Origin: Protonemura montana
Taxonomy: Eukaryota > Arthropoda > Insecta > Plecoptera > Nemouridae
Length of the DNA: 64,000 bases
Reading direction: 5' to 3'
Assembly: GCA_947568835.1 (NCBI GenBank)
Contig: CANOQG010000002.1
Span: 861,001 to 925,000 of the forward strand
Shown here: positions 29,001 to 39,750 of the stretch, one piece after another
How positions within the stretch are numbered: the first letter of the stretch is position 1
Layout of the letters: every line of letters begins with the position of its first letter
The notes under the pieces: generated by a model
Told to the model about the DNA's origin: nothing
The model's database searches: none
The model's input: the letters and a program-made list of their open reading frames with translations, nothing else
Program-made: the position numbers and the translations under genes

Positions 29001-31836
29001 GCCCGATCCGGTGACCGAGGAGAGACTGCACAAGGTCATCGTGTCGTCGATGATCCACGGCCCGTGCGGCGCTCGGAACATGTCCTCTGTGTGCATGGAG
29101 GACGGAAAGTGTAAGAAGAAGTTCCCCAAGTCGTTCACAGATGTGACTGTGGTCAACGAGGGGGGTTTCAGCGTCTATCGCCGTCGAGAGAGCGGGCAGA
29201 CGCATTCCATCTCAGGAAGAGTGGTCGACAACCGAGACGTAGTGCCTTACAACAAGTACTTAAGCTCCAAGTTTGACTGCCACCTGAACATCGAGCACTG
29301 TGGATCCGCGAAGACGGTCAAGTACCTGTGCAAGTACGTGTACAAAGGTCACGACTGTGCCAGGGTCCAGCTCCGCGTCTCTGTCCCCGCGGAGGGCGAT
29401 CATGAGCCACGTCCAGCGCACGGTGCCCAGCAAGAGTTGGTGTGGGACGAGGTCTCACAGTTCATCGACACTCGCTACGTGAGTCCCCAAGAGGCTGCGT
29501 GGAGAATTTTCGGATTTGAAATGCACGAAAAGTCGCACACTATCATCCGTTTGGCGATCCACCTCGAGGGTGACCACATGGTCACGTTCCGTCCTGGAGA
29601 CGAGGAAGCCGCAGCAGAACGCGGCAGGGCTGCGCTGACTACGCTGACGGCATGGTTTGCGCTGAATAGTAGCAACCCGGCGGCACGGCAGTACAAGTAC
29701 ATCGACATCCCGTACCACTTCCGTTTCGAGGGCAAAGCGTGGAAGCCACGTAAGCGAGGTGCCGGCTCCATCATCAGCCGAATGTACTCCGTGACGCCCC
29801 GGCAGATCGAGCGATACCATCTTCGTCTCCTTTTGCTACACGTCGTCGGCGCCACCTCATTCGAGGAAGTGCGCACGTTCCAGGGTAGGGTTTACGCTAC
29901 CTTCAAGGAAGCTGCCATCGCACGCAACCTGCTAATGGACGACGACGAGTGGCAGAAATGTCTGCAGGAGGCGGTTGCTATAAAGATGCCAAACGAACTT
30001 CGTCAGCTGTTTGCTATCATTTGCGCGTTCTGTCAGCCTCTTGACCCGCTGTCTCTATGGGAGCGTTTCAAGGGCGATTTCTGCGAAGATTTCGCCCGAG
30101 AACACGACCCCATCGAGGCAGAACAGTTGGCCCTGAATTCCATCCAGTCCGTCCTTGCCCTACACCGCCTGACCAACGCCGAAATCGGTTTGCCGGCGCC
30201 TCGAGTGCCAGTCATCGTTGCTGTCGACGAGCAGTTCGACCAGACCGCCGAAAGGGAAGAGGCCGAGGAGAACTTGGTGAAGCTCAACGGCAGGCAGCGC
30301 GTGGCATTCGACGCGGTGATGGCAGCAATCGACGACCCGAACGCCGAGCAGAGGTGCTTCTACCTGGACGGCCCGGGCGGCAGCGGGAAGACCTTCCTAT
30401 ACAACACCCTCATCAGCACGCTGCGAGCCCGAGGCGAGCGAGCCGTGGCCGTCGCGTGGACGGGCATTGCGGCGACGTTACTGAAGGGAGGGAGGACCTG
30501 CCACTCGCGATTTCGATTGCCTGTTCCGATTGTGGAAAACAGCACGTCTGGCGTGAAGCCCAACTCCGCCGAGGGCGCTTCGCTGAGGGCGGCCAAGGTC
30601 ATCATCTTGGATGAAGGACCCATGGCGCCTCTGCTGGCCCTGAACGTGATCGAGCGGACGCTAAGAGACGTGACAAACGATGAGCGTCCGTTCGGCGGAA
30701 AGGTGATCGTTATCGGCGGGGATTTTAGGCAGTGCCTCCCAGTCGTTCGAAATGGCAACCGAACGACCATTGTCGAGCAATGCATTAAGCGTGGCGCGCT
30801 TTGGTCGTTGTTCCGCACCCTTGAGCTGCGCGCGAACATGCGCGCCAACCCAGGCGAAATAGAGTTCGTCGAGTGGCTCTTGCGTGTCGGAAACGGCGAG
30901 ATTTTGAATGACTGCCACCTCCCGGATGACACCATCGCATTACCTGTCCAATGCGTCGTGGACTGCGTCATTGACGCCGTCTTCGGCACGAGCATTAGTG
31001 CTGCCGAGATGGCCGTGATGCAAGACCATGCCATCCTCTGCCCGAAGAACGTGGAGTCTTTGAACATCAATGACAACGTTCTTGAGCGCCTCGAAGGTGA
31101 CGTGTTCGAATACTGCAGCGCCGACACTGTCGATGTCAGTGAAGGCGAAGATGGCGACGTTTTGGCTACCGATTATCCCGTAGAATATCTAAATTCATTA
31201 ACGCCATCCGGGATGCCACCGCACAAGCTTCGTCTGAAAGTTCATGCAATCGTGATGCTCATGAGGAACGTCGACGTGAGAGCCGGCCTATGCAATGGGA
31301 CTCGACTCAGCGTTGTTGCACTCCACGAGCACGTGATCGACTGCAGGATCATCGGAGGGCGCTGTGCGGGACGACGCACTTTCCTATGTAGAGTCAACCT
31401 AACTCCCTCGGACATTGGCATGCCCTTTACGATGACAAGGCGCCAGTTTCCGATCCGTCTGGCATTCGCCATGACCATCAATAAAGCCCAGGGTCAATCT
31501 TTAAAGAGGGTGGGAATTCATTTAGAAAAACCAGTATTCGGACACGGTCAGCTATACGTGGCGCTTTCTCGGGCTCGCTCTTTGGACTCGATCTTCGTGG
31601 CAGTCGCCGGTAACGAGGCGCAGGGCAAGTTGATCGTCTCGAGCAACACCACCTTCACCAAGAACATCGTGTACCAGGAGGTGCTCGAGATTCATTCGCC
31701 GAACCACCAGGCAGCGGATCCTTCCTCGCGTAGTGGCTATCAAGAGGCTGACCAGCAGGCCCTTGAGCAGTCGCTTAGTCAACTCGCTGTATCGGATGCG
31801 GATGAAGAAGTTCCAATGGACACCTCCTCCTCCTAA
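26086..31836 (+). CDS. Helitron Rep/Hel transposase, intact, 1916 aa (A3)
   Basis: Nicks and joins element DNA as a HUH rolling-circle initiator and unwinds it with a PIF1-type helicase. Order of parts: basic N-terminus (1-50), coiled-coil 23-residue repeats (about 164-392), zinc-finger-like CRVC (499-502) and CCH (520-522), Helitron-like N domain with LTMTCNP (877-883), HFH and PHAH HUH motif (H945, H947), paired tyrosines Y1080 and Y1084 with K1083 between, Walker A GPGGSGKT (1429-1436), Walker B LDEG (D1509, E1510), INKAQGQ (1798-1804) and YVALSRAR (1824-1831). There is no endonuclease, OTU or RPA part that I can see. The start is chosen because ATGCCACCTAAGAAG is conserved in A2-A5 directly after an acceptor-like AG. 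The gene is clearly GC-richer than its AT-rich surroundings. Confidence 0.96.
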   Translation: MPPKKRVNLTSRKGGKGATARAESAAAKKRAAADERARTRETAEHADHQATASPSTSTLDEQRPFLSAVLREAPVSVLKHDSLLEQAAPASLPAFYDQPSTSHYIHSFPDNVQSLLPSLDQTQILENSVGQLQEDKNAQVAANERSARLAEKARNARQRRKTEDEAQRLLRLAQVAESKRRRLDEASEGRRLQLLAEKAESERLRLAKCTEEQRLQRLALKAESKRRRFSDETDEQRLQRLALQAESERRRLNDEADEQRLQRLALKAVAERHRLSDETDEQRLQRLALKAVAERHRLSDETDEQRLQRLALKAESERHRLSEEANEQRLQRLALKAESERRRLSDEADEQRLQRLALMAESKRRRFSDESEEQRLQRLSQKAVQTQSERQHETPEARESRIVAAREQSQQRRNAETRDKLAAFEVEVSQRAEEEASQRAQEAELEQSQRVAVEAIDVADDQFEPDLAPVNLHPFHLEAARQDVADVALFHCGSMDEVCRVCGALYFAGERPSDKIYKLCCHSGNVILEPLLAYPDLMHALLTGDHCESKNFRKNIRSYNSSLSFASVGVKTDIPQGRGTYCFRVHGNIQHRIGHMGQAVQKPLYSHLYFLDAEQAKTHRMDRRQNANLLPNLLHELDALVREINPFAQGLKTLGQVEADDRIRAAAEGRPEVMAELRFVDDRRRLYENPTAHEVAVVYQSVDGGMPPLGRDIRIHTRGGFIEQLSVLSPNTDPLSYVLLFPRGEPGWQRGMPHTRQSKHSVVTLMEFYSHRLHERVGAFHPVLHAGKLTQQFMVDAYIKVEGNRLEFVIRNQKTLRAELYSGLMDHLANRAERQGCNVGKMVILPSSFIGSPRHCQQLYQDAMSIVTKFGKPDLFLTMTCNPKWPEIQTSLAAYERAEDRPDLTARVFQLKLKELMSDLTKRHVLGVPMAHFHVIEFQKRGLPHAHILVILRDEDKIRTPEEVDALICAELPDPVTEERLHKVIVSSMIHGPCGARNMSSVCMEDGKCKKKFPKSFTDVTVVNEGGFSVYRRRESGQTHSISGRVVDNRDVVPYNKYLSSKFDCHLNIEHCGSAKTVKYLCKYVYKGHDCARVQLRVSVPAEGDHEPRPAHGAQQELVWDEVSQFIDTRYVSPQEAAWRIFGFEMHEKSHTIIRLAIHLEGDHMVTFRPGDEEAAAERGRAALTTLTAWFALNSSNPAARQYKYIDIPYHFRFEGKAWKPRKRGAGSIISRMYSVTPRQIERYHLRLLLLHVVGATSFEEVRTFQGRVYATFKEAAIARNLLMDDDEWQKCLQEAVAIKMPNELRQLFAIICAFCQPLDPLSLWERFKGDFCEDFAREHDPIEAEQLALNSIQSVLALHRLTNAEIGLPAPRVPVIVAVDEQFDQTAEREEAEENLVKLNGRQRVAFDAVMAAIDDPNAEQRCFYLDGPGGSGKTFLYNTLISTLRARGERAVAVAWTGIAATLLKGGRTCHSRFRLPVPIVENSTSGVKPNSAEGASLRAAKVIILDEGPMAPLLALNVIERTLRDVTNDERPFGGKVIVIGGDFRQCLPVVRNGNRTTIVEQCIKRGALWSLFRTLELRANMRANPGEIEFVEWLLRVGNGEILNDCHLPDDTIALPVQCVVDCVIDAVFGTSISAAEMAVMQDHAILCPKNVESLNINDNVLERLEGDVFEYCSADTVDVSEGEDGDVLATDYPVEYLNSLTPSGMPPHKLRLKVHAIVMLMRNVDVRAGLCNGTRLSVVALHEHVIDCRIIGGRCAGRRTFLCRVNLTPSDIGMPFTMTRRQFPIRLAFAMTINKAQGQSLKRVGIHLEKPVFGHGQLYVALSRARSLDSIFVAVAGNEAQGKLIVSSNTTFTKNIVYQEVLEIHSPNHQAADPSSRSGYQEADQQALEQSLSQLAVSDADEEVPMDTSSS
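26710..27261 (+). repeat. 69-bp coding VNTR, 8 units (A3)
   Basis: Residues about 209-392. The pair of neighbouring units containing KAVAERHRLSDETDEQ is identical, a sign of recent unit duplication. Confidence 0.88.
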
Positions 31837-32129
31837 ATCCTATCATTGTTCTATCCCTTACATTTGCAATAGCGGTAACATTTCCTAGATAAATTTAAAT
31901 TCAGTAAGGCTAGGTAGGGCAGACCAGGAACCGTGACTAGCACGGCAGGTAGCAACCCAATTCCCATATATTTCACCATGCTGACACGCTTTTCTGCTGC
32001 AGGTATAAAGCACCGGACGCCGCATAGCCCTTTAACTTCACGACCATTGCGCTCGCATGTGGACACTCTAACGGAACTGCTCCTCCCAGAGCTAGACAAT
32101 TATGCATGTACATTAATTGATAGATTATA

Positions 32130-32480
32130 TTGTACATACATTTAGTAAAGTAGTTACTTCTAGCTAATAGTATTAGAAATGCAGCCTGCTGTTTTCCATC
32201 TGCATGTCATGCATGTTCCAAAAAAAATAAAAATAAAAATAAAAAACATATCGTAGATTTATTAAAGTAGTTACTAAGTAGTAAGTAGTAGTAGTTGGTA
32301 AGCAAGTAGTTTATAGTTATGCAACCTGCTGTTTTCCATCTGCATGTCATGCATGTTCAAAAAAACAAAAAAAAAAAAAAAAAATCATAGATTTAGTAAA
32401 GTAGTTACTAAGTAGTAAGTAGTAGTAGTTGGTAAGTAAGCAGTTAATAGTTATGCAACCTGCTGTTTTCTATCTGCATG
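32130..32480. repeat. 134-bp minisatellite, about 2.5 copies (A3)
   Basis: Shortest version of the array among A1-A4. The A-rich linker contains AAAAATAAAAAT here rather than AAAAAAC. Confidence 0.88.
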
Positions 32481-32509
32481 TTTGCAATTTTTTTAAGGTC
32501 ACAATCTTA

Positions 32510-32790
32510 CTTTCGTGTCGGTCTTTTTACTGCATGTTTCTCTTTTCTTGATTCCATCTTGGAATGTCAAACCAACTAACCACCAAGCATGATAGCATTG
32601 CAGCAGTCTAAAAACTGAACAATGCATCCTACCTATCCGACACAGTTGATCCTTGCATGAATCCTTGCATCTCTCTTCTTGATTCCATCTTGGAATGCCA
32701 AACCAACTAACCACCAAGCATGATAGCATTGCACCAGTCTAAAAACTGAACAATGCATCCTACCTATCCGACACAGTTGATCCTTGCATG
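32510..32790. repeat. 131-bp minisatellite, 2 copies (A3)
   Basis: Two units with the same landmarks as in A1. Confidence 0.85.
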
Positions 32791-32895
32791 AATCCTTGCA
32801 TGTCCGCACATCAGAGATTCCTGTTGCTTGCAACGGGCTGCACAATCTTTGATAGTGTAAGGCAGAGGCGATGTAGTGTGCGACGATCGCCATGC

Positions 32896-32922
32896 TGCCG
32901 GGGCGGGATGGGGGCCCCGGCA
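32896..32922 (+). other. GC-rich hairpin (A3)
   Basis: Identical stem and loop to A1, A2 and A4. Confidence 0.75.
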
Positions 32923-33032
32923 TAACAATTATTTTTAAAATTCTCTCACTTAACAGCTTGAATACATTTAGAAACTTTTTATTTCTCCAAGAATGGTGCC
33001 TCTCTCTTGCCGTCTTTTTTATTTTGTTTTAG

Positions 33033-33260
33033 ACCCCCCCTCCCCCTGCCAATCGTGGAGAAGGAACTTCTTCATGGCACCATTGCGGAGATTACTTTCA
33101 ATTACGAATGAACAGTGGCGATACTGCGACATGGCTGGTCTGCATTGACTGTTGCTTTCAAATGGTCAAAGTTTTCAATGCAAATCGTCGTAACCATGTG
33201 AATATTTCTTATATTTGTAAGAATGATAATAATATTGGCAAATAAAAATTACAATAATTA
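33033..33260 (+). other. Possible terminal exon or polyadenylation region (A3)
   Basis: AG at 33031-33032 and AATAAA at 33241-33246. The C-run after the AG has seven Cs here against five in A1 and A2 and six in A4. Confidence 0.35.
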
Positions 33261-33469
33261 ATAGGTACATTTTTTTTTGTTTAATCTTCAAAAAAAAAAC
33301 CTTCGTCACTGAAACCAAACCAAAAATATTTGTAATGATTCCTTTCTGTCCAAAAAGCACACCAAATGGTTGTGTCCTTATAAGCAATGCTGCTGGTTAG
33401 CCATCATCGTTGAAGGTACTGGCGGAAATCAGGTATAGTATGGTATATCAAGTCGTAAGGGCATAATAC

Positions 33470-33675
33470 TTTGTTTTCTTGACATTTTCTCAGTACTTTA
33501 TTTTGTTGTCCCATAAAAGTTTCTTAAATGTATGCGTAGAGGCTACATTAAGTGTAAAGTCTCAGTTCGGTCCCAGGGCTTAGGGACTAGATTTTGGCCT
33601 AGGCCCATATATTTTTGTCATGACTTATCCTATCGGCACATGCCCTATGGGCATAGGGTACTAGAAAAATAGTAG
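33470..33675 (+). repeat. Conserved 3' tail with T and G blocks (A3)
   Basis: Counterpart of 7000-7200. The inverted repeat reads CATGCCC/GGGCATA, so one end pair is weakened here. Confidence 0.6.
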
Positions 33676-33755
33676 TGAGCTATTTGTCATTGTTAATCAA
33701 AGTTCAAAGACAATACTAATATACTAAAATAAAACCACTAGGGATAAGAACAACA

Positions 33756-33800
33756 GGTGCCGTTAGGCATCGGGTACTGCTAGTTAACCTTATATAAAAG
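33756..33800 (+). other. Unit junction A3|N3
   Basis: GGCATC hairpin, CTAG at 33780-33783, then TTAACC and TATATAAAAG. Confidence 0.85.
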
Positions 33801-35071
33801 CCTTATTTTAGCGATGTTCAACTTTTTAGTTTGTGGGTATATGGCTGGCTGGCTGGCTGGGTGGGTGGCTGGGATGTAACCGGCCGCTCTACTGTTTATG
33901 GAAATTGCGAAATGAGACTCAAAACGTACGGAAATGGGCTAGAATTTTTCAGAATTAACTTTTACATTGGCGTGCGACATTTTTACAGCGATTACAAATC
34001 GTTTTCATGGTGAAAAGTTGCTAAATATGACGGCAAGATATCTCAGAGCCAGGCGTTGCAGCTCGATTTTATAACTATTTTAATACTGAAGTTTGTCTAG
34101 CCTCGAGCTTTGCGGTGATTTTTCATGCATTCGTATTAAAGTTGTTGATGTAATTGAGCGAAAACACATTCAATTGCGATCGTTTTACGTGAAAAAGAAT
34201 TAATTTTGCTAATAAACTGACAGCTTTGATAAATTGTTTGCTATTTTGACACCACAGCAAGGTGTAAGAAATCGTGAATGTATCTTTTCGGCAGTGAACC
34301 TAGGCTATTCAAACGTCAAAGTCAACGTCAAAGTCAACGTCAATGTCAAATTATTTTCGAAATCTCCAGAACTGAAGGAAAAACATGTAAAATTGGCTTA
34401 TATTGGTTCATAATTCAGGTTTACATCCCGCTACGTCTTTTTCACGGTAATTTAAAGTGTATTATTATTATTATTATAGTAAAGTATCAAAAATATTGTT
34501 GGTGTCTTGGCTAGCAAAATGAAAAATAGCCACTTGACAAGCCCGTGGCATTCTTGTGGAGGTTATTTACACGTCAAAAAGGTCTGGAAAGTTAAAAAAT
34601 CTATTAACACAACTATTGGAATCTATTGTAAACATATTTAAAGATATTTATTGTAAATAGTATACGAAAGACGAGAAATTTTCATAAAATACGACGATTT
34701 TGCTTCATCCACAGCCTAGACAAGATTATACAGTTGATTCCAAGCCATCAATGATATTTGTGACAATTATGTAAATCAATAGCAATCCTAACTTTCTTTG
34801 CAGGTCTTTAAGACATTAAATAGGGTTTTCAAACAAACAAAACACACTTTATTAGTTTTTTATTGATAATTTTGCCAAAACTAGATTAAGAGTGACATTG
34901 ACAGATCAAAGATAAACAATTGACAGATATCTTTCATCAAATCAAGACGCCGTGGATATTTATTTTATTTTCGAGGATGCCGTGATCATTCAACAGGTAT
35001 TTAAATTCAAAACGTCATTAATGACAGAGTGCAGTTTTATCAAACCTAATAATCCAAATACGCAATCTAAG
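33784..35071 (+). other. 5' leader of N3
   Basis: Common leader, then the AACCTAGGCTATTCAA variant with GTCAAAGTCAACGTC repeats, a (TTA)n run near 34460, and a segment (ATACGACGATTTTGCTTCAT to CAACAGGTATTTAAATTC) shared with N4 and, diverged, with A2. No gene seen. Confidence 0.8.
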
Positions 35072-38000
35072 TTTAATATGGTTTTCTTTGGAACTGTATG
35101 GTATTGTATAGTACTTCATGGTGTTATATGGTAGTCTATGTTATTCTATGGTATTCGATGGTATTCTATAGAGTTCTAAGGTATTTTATGATAGTGTTTG
35201 GTATTCTATGATATTTTTGGGAATTGTATTGTATTCTATGATATTCTATGGTATTGGATAGTATTCTATGATATTCTATGGAGTTGTATGGTATTCTATG
35301 GTATTCTATGGTATTCTATGGTATTCTATGGAGTTCTATAGTATTCTATGATATTGTAAGGTATACTATGGTATTCTATGGTATACTATGGTATTCTATG
35401 GTATACTATGGTATTCTATGGTATTCTATGGGATGGTATAGTAATCTATGGTATTCTATGGAATGCTATGGTATTCTATGATATTCTATGGTATTCTATG
35501 GTATTCTTTGGTATTCTATGGTATTCTATGGTATTCTATGGTATTCTATGGAATTCTATGGTATTCTATGGTATTCTATGGTATTCTATGGTATTCTATT
35601 GATTTCTATTGTATTCTATGATATTGTATGGTATTGTATGGTATTGTATGGAGTTCTATGGTATTATATGGTATTATATGGAATTCTATAGTATTCTATG
35701 GTAAACTATGGTATTCTTTGGTATTCTATGGTATTATATGGTAGTCTATGGTATTATATGGTATTGTATGGTATACTATAGTATTCTATGGTATACTTAG
35801 ATATTTTATGGTATTCTATGGTATTTTATGGTATTTTATGGTATTCTATGGTATTCTATGGTATTCTATGGAGTGCTATGGTACGCTTTGGTATTCTATG
35901 GAGTGCTATGGTATTCTATGATATTATATGGTATTGTATGGTATACTATGGTATTCTATGGAATGCTTTGGTATTCTTTGATATTCTATGGTGTGGTATG
36001 GTATTCTATGGTATTCTTTAGATAACTATGGTATTCTATGGTATTCTATAGTATTCTAAAGTATTATATTGATTTCGATTGTATTATTTGATATTGTATG
36101 GTATTGTATGGTATTGTATGGAGTTATATGGTATTATATGGTATTATATGGTATTCCATGGTATTCTATGGTAAACTATGGTATTCTATGGTATTCTATG
36201 GTATTCAATGGTATTCTATGGTATTCATTGGTATTCTATGGTATTCTATGGAATTCTATGGTATTGTAAGGTATACTATGTTATACTTTGGTATTCTATG
36301 GTATTCTATAGTATTCGATGGTGTTTTATGGTATTCTATGGTATTATATTGTAGAATATAGTATTCTTTGGTATTCTATGGTATTCTATGGTATTCTATG
36401 GTATTCTATAGTATTCTATGGCATTTTATGGTATTCTATAGTATTCTATGGCATTCTATGGAGTGCTATGGTATTCAATGGACTGATATGGTATTCTATG
36501 ATATTTTATGGTATTGTATGCTATTGTATGGTATTGTATGGTATTGTATGGAGTTCTATGGTATTCTATGGTATTGTTTGGTATTTTATGGTGTTCTATG
36601 GTATTGTATGGTATTGTTTTGTATTATATGGTATTCTATAGAGTTTAATGGTGTTCTATGCTATTCTATGGTATTCTATGGTATTCTTTGATATTCTATG
36701 GTATTCTATGGTATTCTTTGGTATTCTATGGTATTCTATGGTATGGTTTGGTATTCTTTGGTATTCTATGGAACTGTATGGTATTGTATGTTATTCTATT
36801 GTATTGTTTGGTATTCTTTGGTGTTCCATTGTATTATATGATATTTTTGGTATTCTTTGGTATTCTATGGAGTTCTATGATATTTTATGGTATTCTATGG
36901 TATTCTATGGTGTTCTATGGTACTCTATGGTATTTTATGGTATTCTATGGTATTCTATGGTAATGTATGGTATTCTTTGGTATTTTATGGTATTCTATGG
37001 TATTCTATGGTATTCTATGGTATACTATGGAGTGCTAAGGTACTCTATGGTATTCTATGGAGTGCTATGGTATTCTATGATATTCTATCGTATTCTATGG
37101 TATTCTATGGAGTTGTATGGTATTGTATGGTATTGTATGGTATTGTATGGAGTTATATGGTATTATATGGTATTTTATGGTATTCTATGGTAAACAATTG
37201 TATTCTATGGTATTCTATGGTATTCTATGGTATTCTTTGGTATTCTTTGACATTCTATGGTATTCTATGGTATTTTATGGCATTCTATGGTATTTTATGA
37301 TATTCTATGGTATTGTATGGAGTGCTATGGTATTCAATGGAGTGATATGGTATTCTATAATATTGTATGGTATTGTATGCTATTGTATGGTATTGTATGG
37401 TACTGTTTGGTATTGTATGGAGTTCTATGGTATTCTATGGTATTGTTTGGTATTCTATGGTGTTCTATGGTATTGTATGGTATGGTATTGTATTATATGG
37501 TATTCTTTGGAGTTTAATGGTATTCTATGGTATTCTATGGTATTCTATTGTATATTATGGTATTCTATGGTTTTCTATGGTATTCTATGGTATTCTTTGG
37601 TATTCTATGGTATTCTATGGTATGCCATGGTATTCTTTGGTTTTATAAGGTATTGTATGGTATTGTATGGTATTCTATTGTATTGTTTGGTATTCTTTGG
37701 TGTTCCTTTGTATGCTATGATATTTTTTGGTTTTCTTTGGTATCCTATGGAGTTCTATGATATTTTATGGTATTCTATGGTTCTCTATGGTGTTCTATGG
37801 TGTTCTATGGTATTCTATGGTATTATATGGTATTGTATGGTATTCAATGGTTTTCTATGGTATATTTTGGTTTTGTTTGAAAATGTATGGTATTAAATGT
37901 TTTTGGATGGTTTTCTATAAAATTTTATGGGTTTCTTTGATATAATATGCTCTCTTTGGTATTTGGAGGTATTCGATAGTATTATTTGCTATCCTAGGAT

Positions 38001-38396
38001 GTTGCATGGAATGGTTTGGTATTCCATATGTTCTTATGGGTTTCTATATTATTTTATGGTATTTTTTGGTATCCTCTGGTATTTTATGAGTTTCAATGGA
38101 TTTCTATGGTATAAGAAGATACTTTATGGTGTTGCTAGGAATTGAATGGGTTTCGATGCTATAGTTTGACATTATTAGGTATTGTATGGTATTCTATTGT
38201 ACTGTATGGTATTGTATGGTATTGTATGGTATTCTAGGTACTCTTTGGTATTGTATGATATTGTTTGGTATTTTATGGGTTTGTTTGGTATTATATGGGT
38301 TCGTTTGGTATTTTATGGCATTTTATGGTATTGTATTGTATTGAATGGAATTTTATGGTTTTCTTAGGGTTTCTTTGGTATTGAATGGTTTTCTAT
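35072..38396. repeat. Decamer satellite (N3)
   Basis: About 3.3 kb. Variant units such as AGTGCTATGG, AGTTATATGG and GAATTCTATGG-type recur at spaced positions, indicating higher-order repeats. The last roughly 480 bp is a degenerate tail shared with N1, N4 and N5. Confidence 0.95.
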
Positions 38397-38451
38397 CAAA
38401 GAAAACTCGAGACACGTTTAAACCAAAATGCCCACTCCCTCAAAATCTTAA

Positions 38452-38496
38452 GGTGCCGTTAGGCATCGGGTACTGCTAGTTAACCTTATATAAAAG
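38452..38496 (+). other. Unit junction N3|N4
   Basis: GGCATC hairpin, CTAG at 38476-38479, then TTAACC and TATATAAAAG. Here two N units are joined directly. Confidence 0.85.
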
Positions 38497-39750
38497 CTTT
38501 AAATTGCGATGTTCAACTTTTTAGTTTGTGGCTGGCTGGGTGGGTGGATGGGTGGCTGGGATGTAACCGGCCGCTCTACTGGTTATGGAAATTGCGAAAT
38601 GAGACTCTAAACGTACGAAAATGGGCTAGAATTTTTCAGTATTAACTTTTCCATTGGCAGGCGACATTTTCACAGCGATCTAAAGTCGTTTTCATGGTGA
38701 AAAGTTGCTAAATATGACGGCAAGATATCTCAGAGCCAGGCGATGCAGCTCGATTTTATAATTCTTTTAATACTCAAGTTTTTCTAGCCTCGAGCTCCAC
38801 GGTGATTTTTCATGCATTCGTATTAAAGTTGTTGATGTAATTGAGCGAAAACACATTTAATTGCGATCGTTTTAAGTGCAAAAAGAATTAATTTTGCTAA
38901 TAAACTGACAGCTTTGGTCAATTGTTTGCTTTTTTGACACCACGGCAAGGTGTACGAAATCGTGAATGTATCTTTTCGGCAGTGAACCTAGGCTATTCAA
39001 AAGTCAAAGTCAACGTCAAAGTCAACGTCAATGTCAAATTATTTTCGAAATCTCCAGAACTGAAGGAAAAACGTGTAAAATTGGCTTATATTGGTTCGAA
39101 TTCAAGTTTACATCCCGCTACGTCTTTTTCACGGTGATTTTTAAGTGCATTATTATAGTAAAGTATCAAAAATATTGTTGATGTCTTGGCTAGCAAGATG
39201 AAAAATAGCCACTTGACAAGTCCGTGGCATTCTTGTGGAGATTATTTACACGTCAAAAAGGTTTGTAAAGTTAAACAATCTATTAACACAACTATTGGAA
39301 TCTTTTGTAAACATATTTAAAGATATTTATTGTAAATAGTATACGAAAGTCAAGAAATTTCTTAAAATACGACGATTTTGCTTCATCCACAGCCTAGACA
39401 AGATCATACAGTTGATTCCAAGCCATCAATGATATTTGTGACAATTATGAAAATCAATAGCAATCCTTACTCTCTTTGCAGGTCTTTAAGACATTAAATA
39501 GGGTTTTCAAACAAACAAAACACACTTTATTAGTTTTTTATTGATAATTTTGCCAAAACTAGATTTAGAGTGACATTGACAGATCAAAGATAAACAATTG
39601 TCAGATATCTTTCATCGAATCAGGACGCCGTGGATATTTATTTTATTTTCGAGGATGCCGTGATCATTCAACAGGTATTTAAATTCAAAACGTCATTAAT
39701 GACAGAGTGCAGTTTTATCAAATCTAATAATCCAAATACGCAATCTAAGT
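38480..39750 (+). other. 5' leader of N4
   Basis: Nearly the same as the N3 leader by eye, with small indels, including a shorter (TTA)n run near 39150. No gene seen. Confidence 0.8.

Larger units (their letters stand above)
22911..33783 (+). mobile_element. Helitron unit A3, complete autonomous element
   Basis: About 10.87 kb from TTAACC to CTAG with every part present: leader, short ATAGC array, 2-3 copies of the 41-bp minisatellite, CRE/YY1-like promoter region, possible 5'UTR intron, intact 1916-codon Rep/Hel, both 3' minisatellites, GC hairpin, poly(A)-signal segment and terminal hairpin. With A4 it is one of two candidates in the window for an active element. Confidence 0.93.
33784..38479 (+). 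mobile_element. Helitron unit N3, non-autonomous
   Basis: About 4.7 kb. Leader 33784-35071, decamer satellite 35072-38396, N-type subterminal block and CTAG at 38476-38479. Leader and much of the satellite variant order match N4, so the two are sister copies, probably a tandem duplication of one unit. No coding remnant. Confidence 0.88.

Noticed and set aside
26086-31836. Helentron or other HLE2 assignment
   Set aside because: The protein ends soon after the helicase motifs with no endonuclease or OTU part, and the 3' end has the hairpin and CTAG of typical Helitrons. The missing 5' TC leaves some doubt, noted as a finding.
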